From NCBI GenBank assembly GCA_027364845.1, contig DAHXOO010000004.1:51841-115840 (forward strand): a stretch of 64,000 bases of DNA, read 5' to 3'. This DNA comes from Pseudomonadota bacterium (GTDB lineage Bacteria; Pseudomonadota; Gammaproteobacteria; Acidiferrobacterales; UBA6901). The notes under the pieces were generated by a model. It made no database searches and was not told the DNA's origin. It saw only the letters and a program-made list of their open reading frames with translations. A program made the position numbers and the translations under genes. Shown here piece after piece: positions 18,651 to 27,577 of the stretch. Every line of letters starts with the position of its first letter. Position 1 is the first letter of the stretch.

Positions 18651-19170
18651 AATGTAATTATTTAAGCCGCATCATGGCACAGCTTATGCCGCCGTTGAAG
18701 AGGACGATACGGAACACGAACAGCCTGTGCCTTGCCCGGGTGCGCGGCAGCGGATAGGGCGTGAGCGGATTGTGTCACGGCGTGCACCCTTCCGTGCACT
18801 GCTTGGTGTTGCCGGCGCGGGTTGCGCCTGTTGACCCAAAAAGCCGTTTGCCGACGGTGCCTGCCTTGTTCGTGAGAGATGCTCGCCGTGGTGGCACGAG
18901 CTGCTCGCGCGCAGTGTCGATGGCGGGTTAGGGTGTGGTGCGGTTCTGGCCGCCTTCGGCGTGAAGTTCCCATGGGCGGACCATGGGCTCGTGGTTTAAC
19001 GTATCGGGTGGGCTCAAGCACGGCGCGCTGTCTCAGTGACGGCGCCCTCCGTGGGGCCCTCGCGCATGCTTTGCGCTTAGATCCGGGCAAAGTCGCCGCA
19101 GATGTGGCGCTAGGGATTGCGGATCAAGTGGCAGCAACGGAGGAATTCATGGACAAACAGGAAACAGCCC
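18651..19170. other. Divergent intergenic region between ypjD-like gene and ffh
   Basis: The 520 bp hold promoters for both directions but I cannot assign them securely. A long open frame on the minus strand (18662-19090) is Arg/His/Ala-rich without family features and is not called. No 4.5S RNA gene was recognised. Confidence 0.35.
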
Positions 19171-20526
19171 ATGTTCGATAATCTGAGCCAGCGACTGCAG
19201 CAGGTCCTGAAGAAGCTGCGCGGCGAAGGTCGGCTGACCGAAGAGAACATCACCGATGCCTTGCGCGAAGTACGTATGGCTTTGCTCGAGGCGGATGTGG
19301 CGCTGCCGGTAGTAAAGTCCTTCATCGACGACGTGCGCTCGCGCGCGGTCGGCAAGGAGGTTCTCTCCAGCCTCACTCCCGGTCAGGCCGTGATCAAAGT
19401 CGTGTACGACGCACTAGTAGTGCTCATGGGGGAGGCGAACGACAGCCTGCATCTTGCGACGCGGCCGCCGGCAGTGATCCTGATCGCGGGCCTGCAGGGA
19501 TCCGGCAAGACCACGACCGTTGCGAAGCTCGCGCGTTTCCTGCGCGAACGCGAGCACAAGTCGGTGATGGTCGCGAGCGCCGACGTGTACAGGCCGGCGG
19601 CAATCGAGCAGCTCAGGATCCTGGCCGGGACGGTCGGGGCCACTTTCTTTCCGAGCACGGCGCAGCAGAAGCCGGTCGACATCGCGCTTGCGGCGGTCGA
19701 GCAGGCACGCAGATCAGCTACGGATGTGGTCATCATCGACAGCGCTGGGCGATTGCATGTCGATCGCGAGATGATGGACGAGATCCGCGCAATCCACGCT
19801 GCAGTCGATCCAGTCGAGACGCTGTTCGTCGTCGACAGCATGACCGGACAGGATGCCGTGAACACTGCCAAGAGCTTCAACGAGGCGTTGCCCCTGACCG
19901 GCGTGATACTGACCAAGGCTGACGGCGACGCGCGCGGCGGTGCGGCACTGTCCGTGCGTCGTGTCACCGGCAAGCCCATCAAGTTTCTCGGGGTCGGGGA
20001 AAAAACTGATGCGCTCGAGCCGTTTTACCCAGACCGCATGGCTTCGCGCATCCTGGGTATGGGCGATGTGCTGAGTCTCGTCGAGCATGCGCAGCATACG
20101 GTGGACCAGGACCAGGCGCGCAAGCTGGCGCAGAAGATCACCAAGGGCAAGGGCTTCGATCTGGGGGATTTCCGCGACCAGTTGCAGCAAATGGAAAAAA
20201 TGGGCGGGATCGCGAGCCTCATGGACAAGCTTCCGGGAGCAGCCAGCATCCCCGAGGCTGCCAAGGCGCAGATGGACGACAGACAGACGCGGCGCATCAT
20301 CGCGATCATAAATTCGATGACGCCCCAGGAACGGAGCTTTCCCGACATCATACGCGGTTCACGCAAGCGCCGGATTTCCGCGGGGTCGGGCACGCAGGTC
20401 CAGGAAATAAACCGAATGCTGAAGCAGTTCGGCGAAATGCAGAAGATGATGAAACGTCTGGGAAAAGGGGGCCTCGGCAAGATGATGCGGGGCATGAAGG
20501 GCAAGATGCCGGGGCTTCCGTTCTGA
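19171..20526 (+). CDS. ffh: Signal recognition particle protein Ffh
   Basis: The product is 451 residues from the ATG at 19171 (AGGAAA upstream). The NG GTPase domain shows G1 GLQGSGKTTTVAKLA, DSAGRLHVD and TKADGDARGGAAL. The Met-rich M domain follows at residues ~300-440 (IINSMTPQERSFPDII, GSGTQVQEINRMLKQF and the GKGGLGKMMRGMKG tail). Ffh binds 4.5S RNA and signal sequences and docks with FtsY for co-translational membrane targeting. The usual downstream rpsP cluster is absent; an intergenic gap and rsd follow instead. Confidence 0.96.
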   Translation: MFDNLSQRLQQVLKKLRGEGRLTEENITDALREVRMALLEADVALPVVKSFIDDVRSRAVGKEVLSSLTPGQAVIKVVYDALVVLMGEANDSLHLATRPPAVILIAGLQGSGKTTTVAKLARFLREREHKSVMVASADVYRPAAIEQLRILAGTVGATFFPSTAQQKPVDIALAAVEQARRSATDVVIIDSAGRLHVDREMMDEIRAIHAAVDPVETLFVVDSMTGQDAVNTAKSFNEALPLTGVILTKADGDARGGAALSVRRVTGKPIKFLGVGEKTDALEPFYPDRMASRILGMGDVLSLVEHAQHTVDQDQARKLAQKITKGKGFDLGDFRDQLQQMEKMGGIASLMDKLPGAASIPEAAKAQMDDRQTRRIIAIINSMTPQERSFPDIIRGSRKRRISAGSGTQVQEINRMLKQFGEMQKMMKRLGKGGLGKMMRGMKGKMPGLPF

Positions 20527-20983
20527 GCGGCCGCAGTGCGCCTACCACACGCCGGGGCGCACGGTGCTGTTGTCGTACAGTGCAGCTTCTGCCATTGCGG
20601 ACCCGGAAATACGGTCCGTGCCAGGCGAAGCGGAACCCGATGGGTCCCGTCTGCGATGAAATCGATTTATGTACAACCCCGGGGACTGGCTGGCAGCGCG
20701 TGACAACCGGTTTGCAGACAGCCGATTCTCGTAACCCAGGCAGCGGGTCCACGGTGCCATCCGCCGCTATTGGACGGCGGGCGCAGGCAAGCGAACCCCG
20801 GAATGTCAGTTTGTTGCGGGGGGAAGGCACCTGCTTATGTTGAATCGGTGCCAGCGCGCGCAGCAGGTTGAATTGATTGAAGGGAACTGATATATACGGA
20901 CTATCCGGTATTTAGATAACGTCAAACAATTACGCACGACCGCTTTTCGTCAGGAATCGCGGGTAACGGAGGGAGGCGAGCGC
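20527..20983. other. Intergenic region, 457 bp, no gene seen
   Basis: Between ffh and rsd. A GC-rich hairpin (GTGCGCC / GGCGCAC) lies soon after the ffh stop but has no T tract. No family-like open frame is present. AT-richer sequence around 20885-20940 probably carries the rsd promoter. Confidence 0.35.
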
Positions 20984-21457
20984 ATGAGTATCGTGAAGGA
21001 GACGACATCAAAGCAAAAGTCGGATGAGCGTCGCGAGCGTAGCCACCAGCTGACGCAGAAACTTGTTGTGGAAAGAACCGGGATGCTGGTCCTGTTCTGC
21101 CGCTTGGCAGGTATCGAATCCTATACCCCGGAAAACAGACCGGTGAAGGAATTGCTTGAGGAGTTCTGCCAGATCCTGGTCGACTACATCGCCGCCGGGC
21201 ATTTTGCCCTGTACGAACGCATCATCGATGGCACCGAACGCCGGCGCGAAGTTTCCAGCCTCGCCGCGAAGCTTTATCCGGGCATCGCCCGGACCACGGA
21301 TGCGGCACTCGAGTTCAACGACAAGTACGATCGCGACGATCACCGTCCAATGCTAGAAAACCTGCCACAGGAGCTGTCGCTGCTGGGCGAGCAGATTGCG
21401 GTGCGCATCGAACTGGAAGACCAGCTGATTGCCGCGTTAGCCAGTTCAGCAGGGTAG
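20984..21457 (+). CDS. rsd: Regulator of sigma D, Rsd/AlgQ family
   Basis: The product is 157 residues and matches the helical Rsd/AlgQ family in length and in the conserved stretches LVVERTGMLVLFCRLAG and FCQILVDYIAAGHFALYERI. Rsd binds region 4 of the housekeeping sigma-70 and lowers its availability in stationary phase. GGAGGGAGG precedes the ATG. The 3' end directly abuts a degenerate IS110-type transposase on the other strand, so downstream sequence has been replaced. Confidence 0.85.
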   Translation: MSIVKETTSKQKSDERRERSHQLTQKLVVERTGMLVLFCRLAGIESYTPENRPVKELLEEFCQILVDYIAAGHFALYERIIDGTERRREVSSLAAKLYPGIARTTDAALEFNDKYDRDDHRPMLENLPQELSLLGEQIAVRIELEDQLIAALASSAG

Positions 21458-21469
21458 CGTCTCGGCAGG

Positions 21470-22370
21470 TCTGCACCGGGAGTTTGCTGCGCCCGATGAG
21501 ATCACGATAACGCTGGCACAGCTGCTTCTGGGCGGTCCAGGCGACGCCGGTGGAGTGTGCTTGGCGCGCCGTGCAGTTTCGCTGTCTTGCGCGCCGGGAA
21601 GCGATGGCACCACACCACCTAGACTCACACCCGCCGTGTCATAACTGTTACCGGTCTTCATGATGCTGCCTTGACGTTGATTGCCGCCGCTCGAATGCGC
21701 ACGCAGCACGAGCCTCGGATATGCCATGTGCTGACGGGGCGTGTCGAAATGGCGGAGGTCGCCCAGCTTCGCGTCGACCGTTACATCAGAAAGTGCCCGG
21801 CGCATCTCGGCTTCGGGCATCAGCACGCGTCGCACCATTTTTTGCACTAGGTTCACTATTTCTGGAACACGATCTGCGGGACTGGATGGTCGAAACGCAC
21901 TGTCTCCAGCCAGCAGAAGAACGCCGGCTTCCACTGGGCCTTCCGGCATTGGGTCGGCCATGGCAGGGCAGGAACCCGAGGAGACGATGACGCCGCGACC
22001 CGCGTCATCTCCTTGAGGTCGGCGTTTTGTGCCCGCGTGAGATTTCGCCGCCTCCTGCGCCGTGTCCGGCACCTAGGCCACCGTGAGTTCGTGGGCCTGA
22101 TGTAGTCGGGCGAGCATCAGCGCATCGTGCTGGCCGGTCTTGGCCCGCTTGCCGGCCCTGTGCGGGATCAGCGAAGGTACCACCACAGCACACAGTCCTG
22201 GCCCCACCCGGTCAGCCGACGGGTGGTTCCGTACCTACTCGGCCTTGCCTCATAGCAGAACGACAGCACCTCGCCAGCCGGGCTCAGCTTCTTCACAAGC
22301 TTTGCCATCGCCTCCGGACGCGGCTACAGCGACGGCATCGATTCCTTGGGCACATCCAGCCTGAAATACT
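21470..22370 (-). pseudogene. Degenerate IS110-family transposase
   Basis: Conceptual translation on the minus strand in shifting frames recovers the IS110 pattern in order: FRLDVPKESM near 22350; LVKKLSPAGEVLSFCYEAR, then RRLTGWGQDCAVVVPSLIPH, near 22290-22170; GQHDALMLARLHQAHELTV then an in-frame TAG near 22080; HFDTPRQHMAYPRLVLRAHS with GGNQRQGSIMKTGN near 21740-21650; and VAWTAQKQLCQRYRDLIGR near 21540. Several frameshifts and at least one stop make it non-functional. Terminal repeats were not identified. Confidence 0.75.
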
Positions 22371-22490
22371 TGCTAAACTCATTTATGACTTGCCCGCTTC
22401 GTTGTGGCTCGGTGTGGAAGTGAGTAATGTTGCCTCCAACATAACCCACATGATCGGAGGGCCCCCACGTAATCTTGGGAGATTCATACA

Positions 22491-23360
22491 GTGCATGACA
22501 CGTCCAGGACCGCCATCGCCTTTTTGCGACCCATCGCGTTACCCGACACCGAAATCTGGACCGTAAAGTCCGACACCAAGTGCTGGCATGTTTACCATGA
22601 TCGATACGTAATCTGCAGCTGTACATCCGCTGCGGCCGGCTGGAAATACCGTGGAAAAGCGCTATTTGTAAGCGATCGTACCCACATGCTCATGGAGCCG
22701 GGCGAAACCCATATCAATACCGTGGTGCACAAACCGGCTGACCATCGGGTCATGCAAATCGCGCCATCGCTGATCGAAGAGGCCGCCCGGGAATTGGGGC
22801 AACCCCATACGCCACATTTCCGCGTCGCCCAAGTCGCCGATGATCCATTGTTTGTGGGACTAGAACGTTTCTACGCTGCCATCGATAACCAAGAAACCGC
22901 ACTCGAGCAGCAATCACGATTTGCCGCCTGCATCCATTTACTGCTCAGCCATCACACCGAGCGGGCACTGCCGACGTTGCGAAGCGCGAATGCGCATCGC
23001 GCCGTCAAGCGTGCCAAGGCCTATCTTCTGGAACGCTTCGATAAACCGGTCAGCCTCGACGCGCTTTCCGCGGTCGCGGGTCTGAGTCGGTATCACCTGA
23101 TGCGCATCTTCGCGCACCATGTCGGCCTGCCGCCGCACGCCTACCAGATTCACGTTCGCATCGCGCGTGCTGCCACTCTGCTGCGCTCTGGTGTTCCATC
23201 ATCGCAGGTGGGCTCAACAGTCGGCTTTGCGGACCAGAGTCATTTCACCCGACACTTCAGGCGTGTCATGTCAATCACGCCAGGAGAATACGCCAGGATA
23301 ATGAGGAAAATGCGTATGAAAATACGATCTTGCCCCGTTATTCCGGACCCCCAGGTATGA
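22491..23360 (+). CDS. AraC-family transcriptional regulator
   Basis: The product is 289 residues from a GTG at 22491 (GGGAG upstream). Residues ~20-150 form a cupin-like sensory domain (GKALFVSDRTHMLMEPGETHINTV). Residues ~185-280 carry the two helix-turn-helix motifs of AraC proteins: DKPVSLDALSAVAGLSRYHLMRIFAHHVG and VPSSQVGSTVGFADQSHFTRHFRRVMSITPGEY. Its target and ligand are unknown. It sits among IS remnants and its last codons run into an IS30 remnant, so it may be a transferred orphan regulator. Confidence 0.85.
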   Translation: MHDTSRTAIAFLRPIALPDTEIWTVKSDTKCWHVYHDRYVICSCTSAAAGWKYRGKALFVSDRTHMLMEPGETHINTVVHKPADHRVMQIAPSLIEEAARELGQPHTPHFRVAQVADDPLFVGLERFYAAIDNQETALEQQSRFAACIHLLLSHHTERALPTLRSANAHRAVKRAKAYLLERFDKPVSLDALSAVAGLSRYHLMRIFAHHVGLPPHAYQIHVRIARAATLLRSGVPSSQVGSTVGFADQSHFTRHFRRVMSITPGEYARIMRKMRMKIRSCPVIPDPQV

Positions 23361-23600
23361 CGGCGGCTTCAATGTCCACGTGCAAGCGGCGCTGCAGGTT
23401 AGGCGCACGGTCGTGGGTGCTGACCCCTGTCTGGAATTTGTCCCTGCCGGTCTTGGTCGCGCACACGGGGACGGCGCTTGGCATGGCCCAAGTGCATCCA
23501 GTCAAATACCTCCGTGTGCAACTCGCCACGCGCCATGGCGTAGACCGCAGTGTCGATGGTTTCGTGAGAAACCTGCAACAAAGGCGTTTGCGAATGTACA
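23345..23600 (-). pseudogene. IS30-family transposase fragment
   Basis: Minus-strand translation gives VSHETIDTAVYAMARGELHT and then HAKRRPRVRDQDRQGQIPD, matching the middle of IS30 transposases (HETIY..IYA..RGEL...L; H..RRPR.R..DRRG.I). After a frame change the next conserved piece reads VSTHDRAPNLQRRL. Only about 85 residues survive and the catalytic core is missing. Confidence 0.7.
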
Positions 23601-24353
23601 AGCGCCGGTGTGCCGGCTGTCTGCTCGGTCGGATAGCCCGCCATCGGGCAGCATAGAATCTGCTTTCATTTATACACTCCTCCCTCAAGCTTCCGGAAAT
23701 CGGAAATTTCGTACTTACGGCACGCGCCTGCGCAAACTGGCGTTGCCGCTGCGGCGCATTGGTGTTACCCGCCCTAACGTCAGTCTCGATTCCCTTGCGC
23801 TCGCGGTAGTACTCATCGTAGGTCGTACAAGCCTTATGACCTGAATTTATGCTGCCAATTGGCAGGTGTGCATTCTCGGGTAGACGCGGAATGCCTTCAG
23901 ATGAAGGCCTGTAATTGAAGAAAAAGAGGTGGCTCCCGCTGGAAAAATGACTTGCCACAACCGACGGCAGTTGTTGCATGGCATGGAGTCCAAGGCCGCC
24001 ACGTCGATCTGCCCTGCAAGACGGAGCAGTCGCCCTTCTCATTCCTCGTTTGATTTGGTCATGCCGCAGACGAGTGACCAAGCCCTGGCATGCCTGCATG
24101 TGATTTTTTTGCATTAAATCTCATTTGGGAGACGTGCAATCGAGTCGGCACATCGAGCCTGTCGATATGCTCAAAGGAAATGGAATCCTGCTGCACGCAC
24201 GATGCCTGTCTCCAACGAATGAACACGAGACAGCAATAACGTTCTAGCCAAATCAGACGGCGTCGTTATCTTTCTTAATAGAAGAAATGGTCTGCGTCGC
24301 AGAACGACGCGAGCTGTCCCTAATTACAATCTATCAATCTGATCGGAGAATAT
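23361..24353. other. Remnant-filled gap
   Basis: Roughly 1 kb without an intact gene. It holds most of the IS30 fragment and a stray moaA fragment; from about 23800 to 24353 I see nothing coding. A 5-bp hairpin (CGTCG / CGACG) lies about 45 bp before the next gene. Confidence 0.45.
23717..23796 (+). pseudogene. moaA: 80-bp fragment duplicating the middle of moaA
   Basis: Seventy of 80 bases match the complement of 27001-27080 inside the intact moaA. It reads GTRLRKLALPLRRIGVTRPN, then VSLDSL, against GTRLRKLALPLRRAGVTRLN and VSLDSL in the gene. Flanking bases show no moaA similarity. Differences are spread along the piece, mostly at third positions, which suggests either an old duplication or a relic of a related moaA brought from elsewhere. 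Confidence 0.8.
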
Positions 24354-24860
24354 ATGCTGAAACGAACACTCTTCCGTACCCTTCTGGGGAGCTTTGCCGT
24401 TGTTGGCGCCCTTGCGGGCTTCATTCCTGTCGCATCCGCCGCATTGAGCGGAAGCTGCGGAATGGTGGTATCGCTGCCTCATAACTACGTCCTCGGCAGC
24501 ATGTCGGGAACCATGAACACGGGCACCGGCGCTTATAGTGGCAACTTCCAGCTTGCCACCCCCGGATCGACAAAAGGGGTGAACGTGCTTGCGGTGCTCG
24601 ATTTCAACACCAGCACCATCAGCTTCAACGTCACGCAGGTCACCATCGGCAACCCCAACTCCTACGGAACATCGGAGGCCTCAACCCCGTTTACGACCGT
24701 GGCGGGACCGCTGCCGAATTCATACACGATCACCTTCACGCCGCCGTCGTCCACCGCGATCAATCTCAACCTTCTGCCCGTGAATTCGGGCAACACGATA
24801 CTGGTTCAGGGAACTGCTTCCGGCGCCTCTGCGCTGGTGGGCGTCTGCCAGGCACTCTAG
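24354..24860 (+). CDS. Small secreted protein of unknown function
   Basis: The product is 168 residues with a clear signal peptide (LLGSFAVVGALAGFIPVASA) and a mature part rich in Thr, Ser, Asn and Gly, probably all beta. Two cysteines (in SGSCGMVV and VGVCQAL) near the ends of the mature protein could form a disulfide. CGGAGAA precedes the ATG. I do not recognise a family. Two further exported proteins follow on the same strand. Confidence 0.65.
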   Translation: MLKRTLFRTLLGSFAVVGALAGFIPVASAALSGSCGMVVSLPHNYVLGSMSGTMNTGTGAYSGNFQLATPGSTKGVNVLAVLDFNTSTISFNVTQVTIGNPNSYGTSEASTPFTTVAGPLPNSYTITFTPPSSTAINLNLLPVNSGNTILVQGTASGASALVGVCQAL

Positions 24861-24898
24861 ATAGGACTCCGAGGCATCCAGCAGGGGGAAACAACGTC

Positions 24899-25096
24899 AT
24901 GAAACGCATTAAAAAACTGCTGTGGGGTCCGTTGCTGGGCATGTTCCTGGCGCTCGCCGCGTGCGGGGGCGGCGGCGGGGGCGGGTCCACCCCATCATCG
25001 TCTTCATCGTCCAGTGGTTCCAGTCCGACCGCCGCGGCCAATAATGGCACCGCGTCAACCGTTGTGGTCGCAACGGTGGTGGTGGGCTCTCAGTAA
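24899..25096 (+). CDS. Tiny lipoprotein with Gly and Ser runs
   Basis: The product is 65 residues: MKRIKKLLWGPLLGMFLALAA is a lipoprotein signal with Cys in the AAC lipobox context, followed by a run of seven glycines and then a Ser-rich stretch and a hydrophobic VVVATVVVGSQ end. The low-complexity lead looks like a linker, so a longer ancestral protein may have been truncated. It starts 38 bp after the previous gene and is probably co-transcribed. Confidence 0.5.
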   Translation: MKRIKKLLWGPLLGMFLALAACGGGGGGGSTPSSSSSSSGSSPTAAANNGTASTVVVATVVVGSQ

Positions 25097-25172
25097 TCGG
25101 CGCTTGGCTCCACGGGCCAGGCGTTCCCTGGTCCGTGGAATCCGAGTTTGACCCCGACTTTGTTGCATCGCA

Positions 25173-25181
25173 TGCTATAAT
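25173..25181 (+). promoter_or_regulatory. Extended -10 promoter
   Basis: TGCTATAAT combines the TGn extension with a perfect TATAAT. The hexamer 17 bp upstream (CCCGAC) is a poor -35, which is usual for extended -10 promoters. It would drive the lipoprotein gene at 25301 with a leader of roughly 110 nt. Confidence 0.55.
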
Positions 25182-25224
25182 GGGAAGTGGTGAGATCGCA
25201 TAGAGGATAGAGGAGAGAATCGCT

Positions 25225-25284
25225 ATGCCACGATTCGCAACGAGCGTGGCATTATTGTCGATGGATAAGGATCGCTCACAATAA
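25225..25284 (+). CDS. Possible 19-residue upstream peptide
   Basis: A short frame (MPRFATSVALLSMDKDRSQ) lies between the extended -10 promoter and the lipoprotein gene, with GAGGAGAG about 7 nt before its ATG and its stop 16 nt before the next start. Length, ribosome binding site and position fit a leader peptide, but no regulatory codon run is present and it may be chance. Confidence 0.3.
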   Translation: MPRFATSVALLSMDKDRSQ

Positions 25285-25300
25285 CAAGAGAGAAAGTAAC

Positions 25301-25918
25301 ATGAAATGCTACGTTCGTTCGTCAGGCGCTTCGCGGCTTTTCTTGGTAGTTTTCGCAACCGTGGCGGCCATGGTTTCGGGTTGCAGTTCGGTTCCACCTA
25401 CTTATGAAAATGCACTCAACTTGTCCGATGCGGTAAAGGCGAATACTGCTGTCATACCTGCACCGCTGGATACTACGTGGCCGCACGTGCTGCTCATTCT
25501 GCCGCAAGACGGATTTATCGTGCAAAGTATTGACGACAAGAACCATGTGATTACCGCGCATCGGGAGATAGCCGATGCCAACAATCCCGATACCTCCTAC
25601 GATATCACGACTTCATTCACCTTGGTGTCCGCCGCGGCGAATAAGACCGAAGTGGTCATGGCGGCCAATCGTAAGACCGAGATGCATTACAAGGAGCACA
25701 CCTGGTGGCACCTGCTGTGGTTGATACCTATCTTCCCGACAGGCACCGAATACACCACCGTGGTGGTGGCTCGCGACACGATCCATTCGTCGCATTTCTA
25801 TGATGAATTTTTTGTGTCACTGAAGACGTCGATTCAAGCAGCATCCGTGCACACGGCCGCTGCGCCAACGGCGGCTGTGCCGGTGGGAACGGCTGTGCCG
25901 GCTGGAACGAAGAACTGA
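25301..25918 (+). CDS. Lipoprotein of unknown function
   Basis: The product is 205 residues with a lipoprotein signal and lipobox VSGC at about residue 28. The mature part (residues ~45-170) is a compact alpha/beta domain (DTTWPHVLLILPQDGFIVQSIDDKNHVITAHRE) of the kind seen in small periplasmic lipoproteins. A tail of AAAPTAAVPVGTAVPAGTKN is a low-complexity Pro/Ala/Val linker. I cannot assign a family with confidence. Two exported proteins lie upstream but it has its own promoter. Confidence 0.65.
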   Translation: MKCYVRSSGASRLFLVVFATVAAMVSGCSSVPPTYENALNLSDAVKANTAVIPAPLDTTWPHVLLILPQDGFIVQSIDDKNHVITAHREIADANNPDTSYDITTSFTLVSAAANKTEVVMAANRKTEMHYKEHTWWHLLWLIPIFPTGTEYTTVVVARDTIHSSHFYDEFFVSLKTSIQAASVHTAAAPTAAVPVGTAVPAGTKN

Positions 25919-26391
25919 AGTGGTGTGTGCGGGTCGGGGCCAGATTTGTCATTGTCCAGGGCGGAAGTTATGGATTGTTTCATCAACAAGCGTGCGCGAG
26001 ACCAGTGGCACGAGTTTGATTCGCTCTCCGCCGGTGAAATCAATCAGCCCGGCTAACGTGCAGCCCAATTCAGCGAGCCAATCAGCGCGATTTAGCGCAA
26101 GTGCTATCGCAACCGTTGCACCGGTCGGTTGCGCCGCCCAGGCGTCGCGACCGCTGCGTTTCGCATCGCGAGATGTCCCGCCAGGCGTTTGAACTCGGCT
26201 TGTACAAATCGGGCGCGAAACCGGCCGAGCTGTGCCAACAGCCGTTTCTCTTTGTTACCACGCCTCCGGGCTGATCCTCGTTATCGGCTATCGTGATGCG
26301 GCGTTGAGAACCAATATGATCACCGAGGAGAAATCAACCTTTATTATTGATGAATCGGCAAAACGGTTGCCTTGCAGAAGTGACGTTGGTG
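25919..26391. other. Intergenic region, 473 bp, no gene seen
   Basis: It lies between the lipoprotein gene and the 3' end of moaA. Short open frames have no family features. No terminator with a T tract was identified. Confidence 0.35.
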
Positions 26392-27378
26392 CTAGCCCCC
26401 CGTCACTGACATGAAGCGGACTATTTTGTCTGGCCGGGTGGTGAATTCGTGTCTTTCAGGTTTGAGCGAGATTGCCAGGCAGATGGCTTCCTTGAGTCCT
26501 TCGTCGGTCACGCCCGCCCGCAGCAGCGGGCGCAGTTCCAGGTTGTTCTCTTGTCCAAGGCAGGTGTAGATCGTCCCATCCACCGTCAGTCGCACCCGGT
26601 TACAGGTAGCGCAGAAGTGCTGGGAGATGGGCGTGATGAAGCCGATCCTGAGGTTGGTCCCGCCCACCCGGACATAACGCGCAGGGCCGCCACCTGTCAT
26701 CACAGTAGGGATCAGCTCATATCGGGACTGCAGCGTGCGTTTCACCTCCTGCAGGTCCAGGTAGTGTTCGGTAGCCTCGCGCCCGGTGGCGCCCATGGGC
26801 ATCGTTTCAATCAGCCGCAGGGTAAAATCGTAGCGGATGCAGAAGTCGACCATGTCGACGATCTCGCCGTCGTTCACGCCCTTCATTGCCACCATATTGA
26901 TCTTGACCGGATCAAAACCCGCTTCCTTGGCTGCCATCAGCCCGTCCAGCACCTGCTCTAGCCGGCCGCCGCCGGTGATTTCGGCGAAGCGTTCGGGATT
27001 CAGGGAATCGAGGCTGACATTGAGGCGGGTAACGCCGGCGCGCCGCAGCGGCAGCGCCAGTTTGCGCAGGCGCGTGCCGTTGGTGCTGAGCGACAGGTCG
27101 CGCAGCCCGGGGATCCGTACCAGTCGGCCAGCAAGATCCGGCAGCTTGCCGCGCGACAGTGGTTCGCCGCCAGTCAGGCGCACGCGCATGACACCCAGTT
27201 GCGTGAAAGCGCCCACGACACGCTCTATCTCATCAAAGGTGAGCCAGTGCTCGGGCTCTTCGAAACCCGTGAAGCCTTTCGGGATGCAGTATGAACAACG
27301 CAGCTCACAGCGATCGGTCACCGAGATCCGCAGGTACTCGATGCGGCGGTTGAACGAATCGATTAATGCGGTTTGCAT
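26392..27378 (-). CDS. moaA: GTP 3',8-cyclase MoaA (molybdenum cofactor)
   Basis: The product is 328 residues from the ATG at 27378, the usual length. MoaA is a radical-SAM enzyme that rearranges GTP in the first step of molybdopterin synthesis together with MoaC. The N-terminal cluster motif CELRCSYC, the C-terminal cluster cysteines (HFCATCNRVRL and IYTCLGQ) and the terminal Gly-Gly (SVTGG) are all present. Earlier in-frame ATGs exist but give a non-conserved N-terminus. No other moa or moe genes lie in the window. Confidence 0.92.
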   Translation of the reverse strand: MQTALIDSFNRRIEYLRISVTDRCELRCSYCIPKGFTGFEEPEHWLTFDEIERVVGAFTQLGVMRVRLTGGEPLSRGKLPDLAGRLVRIPGLRDLSLSTNGTRLRKLALPLRRAGVTRLNVSLDSLNPERFAEITGGGRLEQVLDGLMAAKEAGFDPVKINMVAMKGVNDGEIVDMVDFCIRYDFTLRLIETMPMGATGREATEHYLDLQEVKRTLQSRYELIPTVMTGGGPARYVRVGGTNLRIGFITPISQHFCATCNRVRLTVDGTIYTCLGQENNLELRPLLRAGVTDEGLKEAICLAISLKPERHEFTTRPDKIVRFMSVTGG

Positions 27379-27577
27379 GGCACGGAAATGTTTGCACATC
27401 TGCCTTGCCGGGTCCATATGACTAAGGTGGGGGGTACTGCCCCTCCTCGGAATCGGGCCATTGGAGCGCAGTGCTCGAACGGCCGTGTGCAGGTGCGTAA
27501 TGGCCGGTGCATGCAACGTTGCATGCGGCGACGCAAGCGGCTACCTTCTGCTGAGTCATTATAAAAACGGGGGGCTA

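Noticed and set aside
18662-19090. Long minus-strand frame between the ypjD-like gene and ffh
   Set aside because: Arg/His/Ala-rich composition, no family motif, no ribosome binding site; typical of a chance frame in GC-rich DNA.
20540-20570. GC hairpin after ffh as terminator
   Set aside because: Stem of 7 bp but no following T tract.
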